DNA of 64,000 nucleotides, from the NCBI GenBank assembly GCA_963920705.1, contig OY987227.1:12503602-12567601 (forward strand), read 5' to 3'. The notes under the pieces were generated by a model. It saw only the letters and a list, made by a program, of their open reading frames with translations. It did not search any database and had not been told where the DNA came from. The translations under genes and the position numbers were made by a program. Source of the stretch: Odiellus spinosus (Eukaryota > Arthropoda > Arachnida > Opiliones > Phalangiidae). How positions within the stretch are numbered: position 1 is the first letter of the stretch; the number at the start of each line of letters is the position of its first letter. This document shows positions 22,854 to 36,819 of this stretch, in pieces.

Positions 22854-23266
22854 AGGTGTATTATTCTATGTGAATTTTACAGGGCCGGGCGAGGTCAGAG
22901 GGTAAGGAGACACGAACTGGCCACCGGATAGAAGGTTTTTGGGGTAGGGGCCCACCGAACGCTGTTGGGGCTACATTTAATTAAAGTCTTTCCGTGAATG
23001 AGGGTGCAATTAATGTTGGATCAAGTTCGATTTACAAATTTAGGTCGAATATAAATTTTGGTCTCCTACACGTCTGCAAAAATCTATATCAAGCCTTGAA
23101 AAATATTTAAATGTGTTATAGCAAAACGAAAACTAGCGTTTTGATCCCGATGATTTCCATAAAAATTTTAATTTTTTTTAAAAAAAAAGGGTGTGGCCTA
23201 ATTATGGCGCGATTTGTAGCCCTCTTTGTCTGACACTCAACTCATGTGAATCTCTTGCAAGCGCCC

Positions 23267-23268
<2 letters not shown>

Positions 23269-23299
<31 letters not shown>
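23269..23299. repeat. Poly-T tract (31 T)
   Basis: An uninterrupted T run following GCGCCCTA. It may be the tail of an unrecognised minus-strand retroposon, but nothing else supports that. Confidence 0.85.
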
Positions 23300-23300
<1 letters not shown>

Positions 23301-26300
23301 TGAAAATGCGTGAAACATTTCGAGATAACTAATTTTTTAATTTTAATTTGGAGTAAAGTAAAGTGGTTTTCGAGGAGCTTTCGTCTGATGGGCGACGACT
23401 TATCGTAATGTTGCTTTTTTGATTAATTCGACAAATTTTTTTTCCGAGCAATCATTTTGATTTTTGAAATCAGTGATCCGTCTAACATTTTCAGAAATGG
23501 TACCAAATGAAGAATAGTTTTTGGCTAAATAACACACGAATGCATACTTCAATCTTCTAGATCTAAAGGTCAAAGATCAAAAAACCCCCGATAAACCAAT
23601 AAATTTTTCATTTTTCTAATAATAAAATATATATAAATTCCATAACCCTCCTAGCTTTCACGCTAGAACTTATAAATATGATCTAGAAACTTGTTAAATA
23701 GGCCCCAGGATACCAGCAGGGCCAGCACCCAAAAATAAGGTACACGCGCAGACGAGAATATTGTACTTTGGGGAAAGTAAAGAGATAGGGGGTTTGCAAA
23801 ATTCAAGGAGGTTTCTAATCGAAAGTTGGAAACCAATATACTTATTTGTTCAAGAAGAGTATGCAATATAAAAAATGTTATAGCGAATGAATACGTGATA
23901 TGAAATCCCCTAGGAATAAAAATGGTTCAACACTGATGGAAATTCGTATAGGTGCCATGCACGCGCGATCTTGGGGGGTGCATATTACCCCCTGTCGGTA
24001 TCTTCATATTTGGGGATCGAACTCCCCCTTCCAGCCCTCAACGTGTCTCCCGGAGGGATATTAAACGCTCCTTTCGATAGAGAGCTATAGAAAACACGAC
24101 GTGTTGGGGATCTAGGTCCCCCAAATTCATCCCTATAGCTTCTCTGCCCCTTTTTTTAATAGTAAACTTCACTCCAGGGAGAATAAGAGATGGTAGAATT
24201 GGAGGAAGGGGAGAAAGAAGATCGCATTTATAAAAAAACGTCTCTGATCAAAAATTCCCCAACGAATTACGCCCGTTTTCTTCCCATGCTTTTAAAAAAA
24301 GGAATAGGTTGGGGCCAAATAAAAAAAGTTGGACAGAAATATTATCTCGTATTTATTGATAACCGGTTCTCTCCTAAGGATCGAGGAATGATGCTGGGGA
24401 TGCAGGAATTATATCAGAAGAGGATGCGATATTGGAGACGGGATGGAGTACAGAGAGAGAGGGAGGTAAAACTCTACATTTTTTATTTATCAATTTATCT
24501 TTGGTAGAGCTCTGTATGTCTTCGAAAATCAATCGGAATTTACTCTACGGGAAAGGTTTAACCGACAAGTTTATTTTACCTTGATTTGGTAGCGTATATA
24601 ACGAAAGGTTACCCATTATACACTTGTTGTATGACAGGAGTATAACTTTGCCTGTGGAATCAAATCAAATTGCAAAAAATAAAATGATATCTTGAAAATT
24701 AAAATTGTGTTAGTCAATTTTTAAAAATTAGATTTAGTGCTTGGAATTTACTACAAATTTAAGACTATAAAGTCATAATAAGTGAAAAATATCCAAGGCA
24801 ACAATTGTAAATTTATCCTACTAAATAATATAATATTAATATTAGTTATAATAAAATTTATATATTAAAAAATAATAGAAATAATATGTAATATATAAAT
24901 TAGTCGCATTAATTTATATATACATTTAATTAATTGAATCAAATTTAAAATAAGTCGTGTAGAATCTTGTTACCGTACATTTGCGCATATTATTTAATTA
25001 TGCATGTACTATTTTAAAAAGTTTACACTTTAAATTGCAACGAAATAACTTTTTACAATCTAAGTTTCAATCGATACTAGTCCGTCGTTCAAAATCTTCA
25101 TTTTGACAATTTTAAAGGTACTTGGTTATGAAGCAAACTTCGATTGGTTTGAAGAAAAAAAAAAAGCCTTCGTTTTTCGTGGTCTAACTGCGTACTGGGT
25201 AAGTATTTCCTAGTATAATTTAATAAAAACTTTTTGGAAAATATTCAAAAAAGGGGAAAAACGTTTACCCCGAATCGAGAGAGATAAAACTTTATTTCGA
25301 AACGCGCGGGGAAATTATGAATATTGGAAAAGATTGAAGTTGGTCTATTTAGAGGGTCTCTTTCTATACATTCATGCATTCCACGCGAATACTTTCCCAG
25401 ATACTGGGATAGCAGGAGTAGAAGTGACGTATCATTTATAGCTAGCTAGCCGGGAGCGAATATTACCCATCACCCGAACGTCTCTGGAGTTACATTAGAT
25501 AGGTCTATAAAAGCGCGAGGCGGCCATCAAATATTCAAAACGCGCTCGGGCTCATGCTTTATTAGCGAAACATCACGATCCCTCTAACGGAAGATCGAGG
25601 CAACGCGAATAAGTCGTAATTTGATTCCCATCAGGGATCAACTTTTTTTTTTCTTCTCATCTCCCAGCCACGTAATATTGACAGCTACCATACAGAAAAA
25701 AAGTTGTATACAATTTGATAGGCGAATGAATATAGGAAAACTTTAAAGATTAAAGAGTAATGTCTGGAAATATTGAGTCCAATTTCTGACGAGTGTAAAC
25801 AACTGTATTAAGTTATAATTCTAGATGTAACAATGTCTGTCTGTCGGTCGGACACTAACTTTAAAGCTCGAGTTTTTATTTCAAACACGTGGTTTCAAAT
25901 TAACCTCGAAGTAGCTTACCTAATTCCTCCTATTCACTTTTGGTCGTAGTCATAGTTAACGAAACTCGAGCGCGCGTGAGAGAAAAAAAAATTAACTACC
26001 ACCCCTGTTACGCTTCAGTGTTTGGACTCTTCCTAGAGAGTTTATTAAAGGTATGGAGAGATGGAATTCAGGTGGCAGTCTTTAGTAATATTGTCATCCC
26101 TTCATACCCAGGAAATGTTCAGAGTGGCGCTTCCTATTTAAATAGTTTACTTTTAGGTACAACGTTACGCTAAAGGGCGTTAATATCCTTTCAAGAATAC
26201 ATTATGAACTTTTAACCGTATTGATAGAAGAGAAAAAAAGTACATTTACTTGAGAGGGATTCCTAGTATTCCATTAGAGTTATTTTTAAAATAAGGGGCA

Positions 26301-26962
26301 GCTTACGATTGGGGAAGGGGTTGGAGCGGGCTCCTACATTACGAGTGTATATATTATAAGCGCCCGATTATTAGCATAGCGCGCAATCCGAAACATTAAT
26401 TATTAAACCCCATCTAGCGTCGTTAAAACGAAATGTCTAAAATGCTTAAACACGGAGAAGCAATCCAATTAGGCCTCCCTCCTACGATATACAACCAACA
26501 GCAGGAACAAAATTCAACAGAAGCAAAAGCTACGTTCTATTAGATAGATGTGTACCTTACTTCGTACACGTTTTAAGTATTGAACTTGTTATGATTGTAT
26601 TGATAATTCCAGCTTGAATTCGTCATACGGATAAAGTTAAACTCCTTCATCCATAACGCAAAAATTAAGAGAGATAACCCGTAGCCTAACTTCGTTAGTA
26701 GTGTAAAATTAATTTGAAAAATATCTAGCTCCCATTTCTAATACACATACCATAGGTACGTATCTGTCGCGAAGTTTCTATAACCCTCAATCTTTCCCTA
26801 TATGGTCACCGTTTCAATCGCGTTGCAATCTTACGTTGATACAGTTTCATTTCAATCCGAGCTAATAGCCGAAATACTTCACCCCCAATTTAAGATCGCG
26901 TTAGGCCTAACGCGCCCAAGTCGCTAGTCATGCAGTAGAGTATAGCAGACAGTGGGAGGAAT

Positions 26963-26984
26963 GAGAGAGAGAGAGAGAGAGAGA
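26963..26984. repeat. (GA)11 microsatellite
   Basis: Perfect GA dinucleotide run between ATGGAGGAAT-like and AAATGG flanks. Confidence 0.9.
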
Positions 26985-28213
26985 AAATGGAGCGTTAGTG
27001 CTTTCGGTCGGCATAAGCGTTTAATTAAATCAATGGCGCATTTGATAATTGAGTACGCGACCGTTTAGGTAATGAAGGCCCGTGTCGCAAAACGGACGGG
27101 AAGAGGAGGAGAGTACGGCAAAGGGGGAGAGGGAGGCTAAAACTAAAGGGTTCCTGGTAAATAGAACAGAAGGGAATGCCAAAATGGAGGAATTAAGCTT
27201 ATGGGGTCCGAGAGACGAAGGGTAAGGGAACGGAATAGTCCATTTCAAACTGAAGTTACAGCGTGTTAAATATATACCTTTGGAATAAAGGGTTCGGAAT
27301 ATCTCAAAGGTAGTGTGAAGATGAAAATCAAGTGATTGCTATTGTGTTCTCATTTGGAGCCTTGTATTTAAGGGGTACTATTTTTGGGTCTCTCTAAGTT
27401 CATTCTTATAATTTTATCGGAGCCCAATTCTTTTTCATTCAGATAATTTCGGTTCGGTTAATTCGGGTGTCTGACTCTTCCAGGAAGTATTCTCTTGAAC
27501 ATAAAAAAAGTTCCTATTGGAGAAATTATTATTTCTAAAGCTAAAAAAACCCACACTTCAATATACTCCTTGATCTTACAAAATTCGGGACCTAACTGAA
27601 CTATTAATTAATAGAAAGCGAAAATCAATGAACTAGGATTTAAATTGAAATACTGTGTCTCTCAGGATATAATAGAAAACCTAAATAATTATAATTATAA
27701 TTATTTCGTCTGACCAATCATCACGAATTATTTAAATTTCAAATTACACCTGAAGTCTAATTATGTTTAGTTTTTTCTGATAAATTAAAGTGAAATAAGA
27801 AAGTGGTTTAAAGGGTTAAAGAAATGATTAAAAACAATTGAGTTTCCCATTTTATCTTCCCTTTGTAAATAACGAATTCTTGGTTTTGCACGTATGAACC
27901 GAAAACTCATGATGAAATGGAACTGTTAGTGGTACCCGAGTTCAATTAAACCAGAGTCCTCAATGAAGGGGATATATAAATTATATAACAAACGCGAAAG
28001 TATATCGGAAAAATACATTAGGCGAGAGCGATCTCATTCCTCCTCCTCCTCACCCTTTCTCCCCCCTTTTAGCTGTTTAAAAGGTTTGGAAAAACACGTT
28101 GTAGGCTATTAACGAAATGGATCTAACCGAGCAGACCGACACCCCATACCACGGAATGTGTATGCTTCGCGCTTTTACTCTTTCAAATATTCCTAAGCTT
28201 AACATATTTCTAC

Positions 28214-28239
28214 CTCTCTCTCTCTCTCTTTCTCTTTAG
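28214..28239. repeat. (CT)n microsatellite
   Basis: CTCTCTCTCTCTCTCT run, interrupted once by TTT. Confidence 0.85.
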
Positions 28240-28461
28240 CTCTTTCGAGCCTCGATTAATATTAGAAGAGTGTATAATATTAAAAATAAGCGTTAAAACT
28301 AGCGAGACGAACGACAAACATTTTCGATTTATGTATATATATTTTACGGACTAAATATCAAGGTTTTTCCGACACTTCACTTACACGATTCATTTTGAAA
28401 GTGGTACTGAAACAATCTTTAAAAATACTTTTCAAAGAACATACCATAAACGCGCCAGATC

Positions 28462-28893
28462 TTAAAGGGAGAAATCAATCTAACAACAAGTGATTTTTAT
28501 TCGATTCCTTATCTTTTAAATATGACTAATCAATCAGTAAAAAAATTACAAATATATATTAAACTGTATATAAATTTAAAACTTACCATCAAAATAGGCT
28601 TATGCTGGATTCGTGGAGATTCTCAATTCCTCTCGTATAAGGACTATAGCGAACAATCGAATGTTATTTCATTCTCATTGAGATCTCGCCTTAACGAAGG
28701 GCATTTTGCTCATTTGTCGCTGGCTCTTATACGCGTGGAAATTAGGATTTACACTAAGCCTATTTTATGGGTAAGTTTTAAATCCTAGTTTAATATTCGT
28801 TTGTAATTTTGTTTATTATTGGCTTAGGCCTATTTAAACGATAACGAATCGATAAAAAAAATTACTTGTTGTTAGATTGCATTCTCCTATTAA
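28462..28893. mobile_element. Foldback MITE, TTAA family 1 (complete copy)
   Basis: TTAA + AGGGAGAAATCAATC on the left and TTCTCCTA + TTAA on the right give a perfect TTAA flank pair. Inner arms share AAATTTAAAACTTACCATCA, AAATAGGCTTA and the mirrored TAAGCCTATTTTATGGGTAA. The middle (CAATCGAATGTTATTTCATT, CATTTTGCTCATTTGTCGCT) is the least degraded version of the family centre in the window. The frame at 28522-28788 inside it is not a gene. Confidence 0.85.
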
Positions 28894-29829
28894 GGAATAA
28901 CTTAAAACCCTCTTATAGAGATTTGATTGGGGGATTTCTACCATATCGACGTTTCGGGCAATCTTACGCCATGAAGTGAGGTAAGCGTGAAGTTTCGGGG
29001 AGATCCGAAGGGCTTAGAGTATTTTTTTCTAAAGTGGGTTGAAAAGGTTAGAAATATTTCTGGCGGGAAATCGAAAGATATGGCCATTACTGGCCGGCGT
29101 TTAATGATCCAATTTAGTTTATTTGGTCAACTAATTAGGTGTACTTCGATTAACTGAATACGTAACTCAAAACCAATTATAAAATTGATAAATTTTTACG
29201 AATTAAAAATTAGTGGGACATTATCTCAAAAAGCGCTACACTTTTGCCCAGTGTTACGCTAAATCAAACTATAATTCTGCTAAATATTCTAGGGTGTAAT
29301 ATATACTTTCTTCACATTACACTACCCCTTTAACCGGAGAGACCAAAAAAGTGTGCGAAATGTAGCAAGCTTCCATTAGTCGCGGGGTCGAAAAAGGAAG
29401 AGACGTATTTAAGAGAAAATGTATTATTCTAATCAACTTCCGCTAAATAAAAAGTATATAAGAGGGGTAAGGGATAAAGCGCGGACCAAATGGCGTATTT
29501 TTTTTTCCCAGTCCACACCCATGTAAACTGTTTCCATCGAAATATACTTCCTTCGGAAACTGAAAAACCATGTTCTCTTTTCTAGTAATTTTTTTTTTTT
29601 TTTCATACAAACTCCGACATAGTTTTCCCCCTTACTTATTACAATAATACTATTCCCATCATGGACGAAGTCAACTGTAGTTATATATGTCCGCAAAGAT
29701 GTCACCAAAATTCCAGACAATACCTTCCCATATCGCGTCTCTTATCAAGAATTCGTTTCAGTCTTTCAGCTAATATAGTTAATTATTGCCCATCTTGACC
29801 TTGTCACCCAAGGGGTCAAATATTCCGAG
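28894..29829. other. Non-coding stretch
   Basis: Ordinary AT-rich sequence with a T-run at about 29588-29603. I see no exon or repeat that I can name. Confidence 0.45.
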
Positions 29830-30120
29830 AAAAAAAAATATGCTGGAATTTGAAATATTTATCAGGATTTCGCCGGTAATTTCGAAATTTCTTGGTTTTG
29901 TTAATGTTCTTGTAATTTTGTTAAAAAACTTGTCGGTAATTTCTGAATTCGTGATTTCGCCGGCATAAAGTTTCGTGAGATTTCACAGCTGATTTCGTAT
30001 AAACGCTCCAATGATTTGGCGATTTCGTCATTTAATTTACCAATGATAGCGTAATTTTATCAATAATTTTGTTATTTCTCTATATGCTTCACGATTTCGT
30101 TTTAATAAGTTCGCGTACTC
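29830..30120. repeat. Irregular GATTTCG / TAATTTTGTTA low-complexity repeat
   Basis: Words of the type GGTAATTTCGAAATTT, GGTAATTTCTGAATTCGTGA, GATTTCGCCGG (twice), GGCGATTTCGTCATTT and CACGATTTCGTTTT recur every 20-40 bases. It looks like a decayed tandem array. Confidence 0.6.
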
Positions 30121-30150
30121 CACCCCTCGTTGTCCTTTGATCTAGATAAT

Positions 30151-30286
30151 GCTGGACTCCTTACGATACCGAAAAAGAACGGCATGGTATAAGAGCTAAT
30201 TAGTTGCTCACATATTTTGCTGGACCCCTTAAGATACGGAAAAACAACGGCACGATATAACTGCTTATTAGTTACACCCAAATTTT
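30151..30286. repeat. Two-copy tandem repeat, period 68 bp
   Basis: GCTGGACTCCTTACGATACC at 30151 recurs as GCTGGACCCCTTAAGATACG at 30219. The rest follows in step: AACGGCATGGTATAAG versus AACGGCACGATATAAC, then TAATTAGTT versus TTATTAGTT. Confidence 0.85.
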
Positions 30287-33200
30287 AGCCTTCGAGATAT
30301 ACGTCAACGCAAACTTATGGAATATGACCCATCTATAGCGTAATTCGTCCATTTTCCCATTCTAGCTTGCAATGGGAGTTTTTTTTTCCTCCAAATCGGG
30401 GGTTCCTATTATTAAACGGAGGAGGGTTAAAGTATTCTGTGACTAAAATGAACGACATCTAGCGGATACGAATCATTACCGCCCCTGAAACAAAAGGTTT
30501 TACAAAAAAAACCGGCGAAGGGAAACAGAAAAAACCACGAGTACCCTACATAAACTTGATTCGTAGCAATCAGAGAAAGGGGTGTGTTTTTATACGAAAT
30601 TTGCGCAGTTGCAGGATGTAGAGCGAACGAAAAGGGTTCTGATTAAACACGAGACTGCAGACGCCGGTGCAGGCTTTAAGTATAGCGAAATACAGGAATC
30701 AACCCAACCCATTATACTTCCGAATAATTGTTACGCTAGTTATATTAATCGCCGTATTTCAATATAGCTCACCCCCCTGAAAATTGTTTCTTTGTGTTCA
30801 TGATACAATTATCATACACACGTTGAAGTGATACTAAAACGCTCCAAGTTTTTTATTTTGATTTTTGTACCTAAGACTTCCAAAAAATTTCAAAGTTTAA
30901 AAAGAAAATATAACCTAGAGAAATTTTAAGATTAAAGGGAGATTATGCGCTAAAAATAGAACAGCTTTTGAATTTATTTTCGGAATCACCTAGACAAAAA
31001 ACAGCATTCGACAATTTTTTCACGATTATTAGACACCTTTTTGGTATTTAAATTAATTTCTAAAGTTTGTGGTTTAGTTTGAATGTTAGTGTAGTATAAG
31101 TTCGGGCAAATCATATTATTTGATCCTTCAACAGGGCTATCACGATAGAGTTTGTTAAAAATGTCGCTAGATGGCGGGAGCGACGCCTTCAGAATATATT
31201 GGAATTTCCGTACGTTTAAAATAAAAAGGATTCAACGTCTTTAGTGCGAAAGCGAATTTATACTTAATGTTTTTGTTATATTTTTATAAATTAATTGAAA
31301 AAAAAAATAATTTTCTTTTGATCAATTCATTCTTCCTTTAAACTAATTCGAAATAACCCCCCCCCCCTCACACACACACAAAAAAACAATGATAAAAAGG
31401 GAAATATATATTGCGAATGGCGGTTTCGTCGTACAAAAATTGACGATACAAAAAGGGTATAATTACGAAACGCTTAGGATTGGGCCAAACGCAAAGTCAA
31501 TTAAGGAAAAGTGGGCCCCCTACCTCCGGGGAATCAACGGGCCACGTTTGAGAAATAATATGAAAAAAATAAGTGGGGGAGAGAGAAGAGAGAGAGAGAC
31601 ACGCTATTGAATTAGCGACAAAAATGAGTATTCATTTCGCAGTCTGCAGAAAAGAGAATGGAACGAAAACTAACTAAAAACGAGAAACCAAAAAAATGTT
31701 CCGGAAAAACTATTGTTAGGGGCAAAGAATCAACGGTACAAAGCAAAGGAAATTACAATTCATACCATCATAAATGTACATTATCTACAATGCTATTCTT
31801 CTCCATTTCAAACCATATAAATTATAACTTTGAATTTTTACACCTTCGTAGTACTTTATGACTGAAACGAACTAAAAAAACGAACAGAGATTGTAATTCG
31901 CTATCAAAAAACCAAAAGGAAAGTGGGAGAGAGCTGGTTTTTCTTTAAAGTAGCGTTCACACTCCACGCTGGGGAATCTGGGGCGGAGTTCCAAAAAAAA
32001 ATTTCGAGTCCCAAAAATAGGGGATTATATGATTTCCTAGGGTCCCAAAACCTATGGGTGTCGTACCATAATGTAATAGACATTAAACCTGTTTTTAATC
32101 GTTCAAAGAATCTAGAGATTCTTTGAATGCAATTATTATCTCGAATTTTTCAGTTGAACATTCCAAACGATTTCAAAATATTTTTTTGTCATTTTGCGTG
32201 AACGTAGCTTTATTGTAATAATCGAAACATCAAGCAAGCAGCGCTTGGCCTATTAATGGGCAAAAAACGCGTAAGGGGGGAGAGACTAATTTAGTTCTTT
32301 AATAATTACTAGCCACTTTTTTTCCTCGCTCCTTCGTTGGTTTTCTCCCTCTCCTCGATCCCAACGAATTTGCATAAACGAAACCTCGCGGGTCCATCCA
32401 CGGAAAGAGTGCGGAAAAATACGAAAAAAATCTGGCTAGTTCATCTCATTGGTAGATTGCAGTAATACCTAAACTTGTAATTCTAATATGTTGATAAAAA
32501 TTATTAAATGTCTATAAAGGCCCATTCGCACGCTTTACTCAATCAGAATGGAAAAAGCCAATTAAAATAAAACCTTAAGCCTATTTTTCGGAATTGAGAA
32601 ATTGTTTGGAGAAGCCATTTTTTTAATAAAACTTTAACAGAACTAACATCATCACGTGATCAAAGTATTGTAGAAAATAGGCTCAATTCGATTTTTCAGC
32701 AAATATTATATAATATCCTTCCGCCATAGCTTCGTTACTCCCGAAATTAAAATAGTTATTAAATATTTTACAGTGTAAACTGACCTTTATAGTTTTTAAC
32801 CTCGGTAAACGATGTACTAAGATAATGGTACGGACTATACACGTTCGAGACAAGAGGGGCCCAATGGTGAACCAAATAGATTCATTAAAAGTACTTTGGC
32901 GCGGAAAAAAAAAAAAATAATAAAAAAATAAAAGTACAAAAAATCATTTTCGGGGAACGGTTTAAAGACAAGAAAAGCTAATTACAAAATTTGCAATCGT
33001 CGTTTTAATTATTGGGTGGCCTTGTATCGGGCCATCGCGTACTATAAACTATTTTTTCGGAGTTTTTTTACAAGCACGAATGAAGCCATGACGGCTTGGG
33101 AGCAACCAGATTAAAATAATAATGGGGAATGAAGGAGGCAAGGGGATCCTTAATTTAAACGTGGCTTGGCGGTAACAAAATCATTTTCAATAGGTAGAGA

Positions 33201-34480
33201 ATAGAACAAGTGGAGTAGAAAGAGGTATAAAAGGGTATACCTTTCATCTTGTAATTTCCTAACATTAAAAGAATAGGCCAGTGTTCGAAGATTAAAAGCT
33301 CAAAAGTTTCCCTTTAATCAAGAAGAGTTCTAAGCCCCGATTAAAAAAGTAACTGGGAAAGTAGAGGTCGGGTTTTGAACAAGATAATCAACAGATATTA
33401 GGCTAATCAGTTAATTATTAATAATAATCAGTTGAATATTTCGATTACATTTGATTTATTATAGACTTCCCTTGGATAATTTCAGAAATATCTTGTCGAA
33501 ATCCCGAACTCTACGGGAAAGATAGTTTTTAGGGGAAGAATATCTAATGTATTTTCTAAAAGCGCCAGTAGAAATGTTCGACTAGCAACGCGTTTGTGAC
33601 TTTAGAGAAGCTCGCTTTCAGGAGTAAAAGTTCATTTTTCCTTAGTATAAAAGAGCTACTATATCAAGAGATAAATAAATTCAAAGATCTAAGGAAAACT
33701 CTAAAATGATTAAAGATACGTACATTAATAAAAAATTTATATCAGCGCTGTATTTCCCTTGAAAATTGTTCAATCTTTCGTTTAATCTCCAAAAACCTTT
33801 TGAGAACCTTAAAGGAAACTAAATATATATATACAATTTTGAGTCCTATAGGGGCCGAGGGACTTCGAATCTCGACGATTTATAATTCGGGAAAATACGA
33901 GCTTTTAACTTAACGGTATACACCCTTTCCTTTGATATCGCTAAAACCCGATGGAATAAAACTATTTCCACGAACTTCTGTTACACCAGTATACAATATC
34001 CTATTCCGATGTAATTGCGCGCAAATAAATACCGAATCAGGCGATTTTATAGGGCTTGCTTGATGTGACAAAACTAAGCGGGAAAGTTATCACAATTAGG
34101 TATAAATGTAGTTTAAGTAGGTATAGTCTCGATGAAAATGCGCTGATGAAAAATATTTTCAGCGGAAATGAAAAATTTATTTAGGTGAGGGTCATTGTTA
34201 GATTTGGATAAGTTAGGTAAGGATATTTTGACAAAATGATTTGACTTCTTGAGATCTTTACGGCCAATTTAATATACAAGTTATTTTGGGAATTTTGCTG
34301 GGTTTCAATCAGTAGCGAGGCATCCTTTTCGAGTGGCGAGGCATATTTTACTATTCGAAATTATTGAAGGGAATTTCTATTTTTAACGGTGCAATTAATT
34401 TGGGTTTCGAAGATCGTAGTGAAATGTTAGGCACATTTAAAAATTATAACAGGGCCTCAAGGCGTTAATAGAAAAAACGC
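30287..34480. other. Non-coding stretch
   Basis: No exon recognised. It contains a C10 plus (CA)n tract at about 31357-31380, a TCGCTAGATGGCGGGAG motif at 31164-31180, a lone element-end-like word AGCGTTCACACTCCACGC near 31952 and AAAGGCCCATTCGCACG near 32516. The open frames at 31389-31610 and 31923-32126 have no domain. Confidence 0.45.
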
Positions 34481-34489
34481 TCATTTATT

Positions 34490-34612
34490 TTTTTGGAAAT
34501 TTACTGATAAAGTCCAAAAATATAGGATTTTATAGGACCTTTTGTGAATTTATAGGATTATACAGGACACTCAAAAATATAGGCTTTTATAGGAATTATA
34601 GGACATCTTGCA
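34490..34612. repeat. TATAGGA-type tandem repeat
   Basis: AAAAATATAGGATTTTATAG, GAATTTATAGGATTATACAG and CAAAAATATAGGCTTTTATA form about three diverged units of 30-45 bases. Confidence 0.7.
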
Positions 34613-36777
34613 GTCCAGCTATCAATAGTAAATATTAAATTTTACTCTTCTTCAATATCCCTTTAAAGTGAACGTACCACGATTCAAAACATTTATTTGT
34701 GCACTAAGTAAAAATTAAAAGCCGAACGTCTTGACCTCCACGAAATTCGCTATAAATTAGGGAAAAAGGCTCTTTTAACAAATCTTAAAAGTTGGATAAA
34801 GAATAACCTAAATACTTAGGATTAGTTACGGGCTTTGAAATTAAAGGGCTCGTGAATGTATCAAAGTCATAATCCGCTTATAAGTAGGGACGTTTTCTAA
34901 CGCTATTCAGTTTCTATCCATGGACATAGGAAACCGTCTAGTACTTATACAAGACGTTGTAATACATCTTTAGTTATATATACAACATATTACTGAATCA
35001 TGTCGAATTAGTCGAGAACGGTAAAACAACAAACGAGTTTTGGCGGTTTATTCAGCCACACGCAGTTTCGGATAATTGATAAAAATGGGGTTCCGTTTTC
35101 TTATTATTACGATTCCGCTAATGGGAAGGCCAAATCCCGAGAGAGATATACAACGCAAACGGAATCGAATCGAGCTCGGGGATATAAAAAAAAATGGTAA
35201 ACGATATATAGATGGATGAACGAGGACGTACTGACGGACGTTCTACAACCACTAAACAACATTTCTTTCATTCGAAAGCTATTTTATATTTATAGATGGA
35301 TAAGGTGACGGGGCAGAGTGGGCAGGCGGAAAAAAAGACCGGGGCCAGAGAGCTATAGGGCGAAAAGGCAGAGCTCAACGTATATAAATATAGGGGTCGC
35401 CAAAAAGGTTCCAATCCCTAGAGGTATTTATTCGATGGACGCGAGAAGTCTCCTACGGTCAGTCTCAGTGCACGACGTAATCTAGTTATTTCATTAGGCC
35501 TTTGGCCATGGCACTCCCCGACTCTATTCCTATACTGTTCCATCTCCGACGGACACGTTAAAGACCAGATCGCACTATAACTGGACGGTGATTGATAGAT
35601 ATTTTGACCGCGCGATAGTTTTCAAAATAAATTAGATAATCTTGTAAAAATTTAAAAAACATCTTATTGTAGTATGATAAAATTAATGATTGATTTCATA
35701 AAACGTATTAAAGTACGATTAAAATGAGTATCTTCCTTTAAAATATCAATAATAATTAAACGTCAATAAATATAACAATTAATTTTTTATAAAAGGAAGA
35801 AGCCCATTGAGATGAAAAAGTTACACTTTAGCTCCACGCGTTTCTTCATTTAATAAATGTTTCAAAATATATCTCTACCATGGATTCCAATTAAAGAAAA
35901 TTGAACTATAATGAAAACATTAAGTTCAATTAAATTTAACTTAGGTTGAATATTAATCTGGTTTTACAAATAAAAATCGTTATCTAAAAACTTGGTTTTC
36001 CGTTCAAACGAAAGTTTAAATGTGTGCTAATAAATTGTTTCGCTACTATTAGCTCTTTTAAAGCGAAGGTGAAGATGTGGATTTTTTTACGTATTCTTCA
36101 ACTGAAATTAGGATTTAGTATAATAAACCCTTCCGTGAGCGTACGAATTGTGAGCCTTAAATAAAATTGCCACGACACGCGCGATTGTGGGCGATATTTA
36201 ACGCAAGACAAACTTATGACCTGAATTTTATCAAGATAAAGGTGGAGTCCTTTGATTGGTCAGAAGGAAATGCAAAACGCTTACTGAAACTTTGAAAAGA
36301 TGGAATTTTATATTTAAATGCTTATCATTGATAGATTTAGTTTACTTCGAATACATTCGCCATTTATTTTACACCTGATGCGCTTTAGGTTTAAAATTGG
36401 TTAGTTTCGTATAATTTATTTTCGAACGAGTAATTTTCTCGAAACACGAATGCGAACTGGTCATTTTAGTATCGCGGGCGCTTCAACGTTTTCTATAGAT
36501 ATCTTAGTAAAAAGATCTGAGGAAGAAAGTCGGATAAGAGAAACGCGATGGGTAAAGAGAACGGGGAAAGAGGGTTGGAGGTACGGGAGTTGTAGTCCTG
36601 ACTAGAGTTTTTACAGACGTCCCTTAGGCCTACTCAGTACCATTTCATATTACAGACCTAAAGGCATATAGATGCCGCGCGCGCCGAGAGAAAAACTGCC
36701 TTGTTTTCCTTTTTTTCCTTCTCTCTCTGATCTCTCTCTCTCTAGCGCTACCAGCAAAATACGAAAAGTGGATGATC

Positions 36778-36819
<42 letters not shown>

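Larger units (their letters stand above)
23300..28461. other. Non-coding stretch
   Basis: No convincing exon. It holds a very AT-rich segment at about 24660-25030, a (GA)n microsatellite at 26963-26984 and a (CT)n microsatellite at 28214-28239. The open frames at 24190-24507 and 27030-27248 have no recognisable domain and sit in purine-rich low-complexity sequence. Confidence 0.5.

Noticed and set aside
28522-28788. 88-codon open frame
   Set aside because: It lies entirely inside a foldback MITE of family 1.
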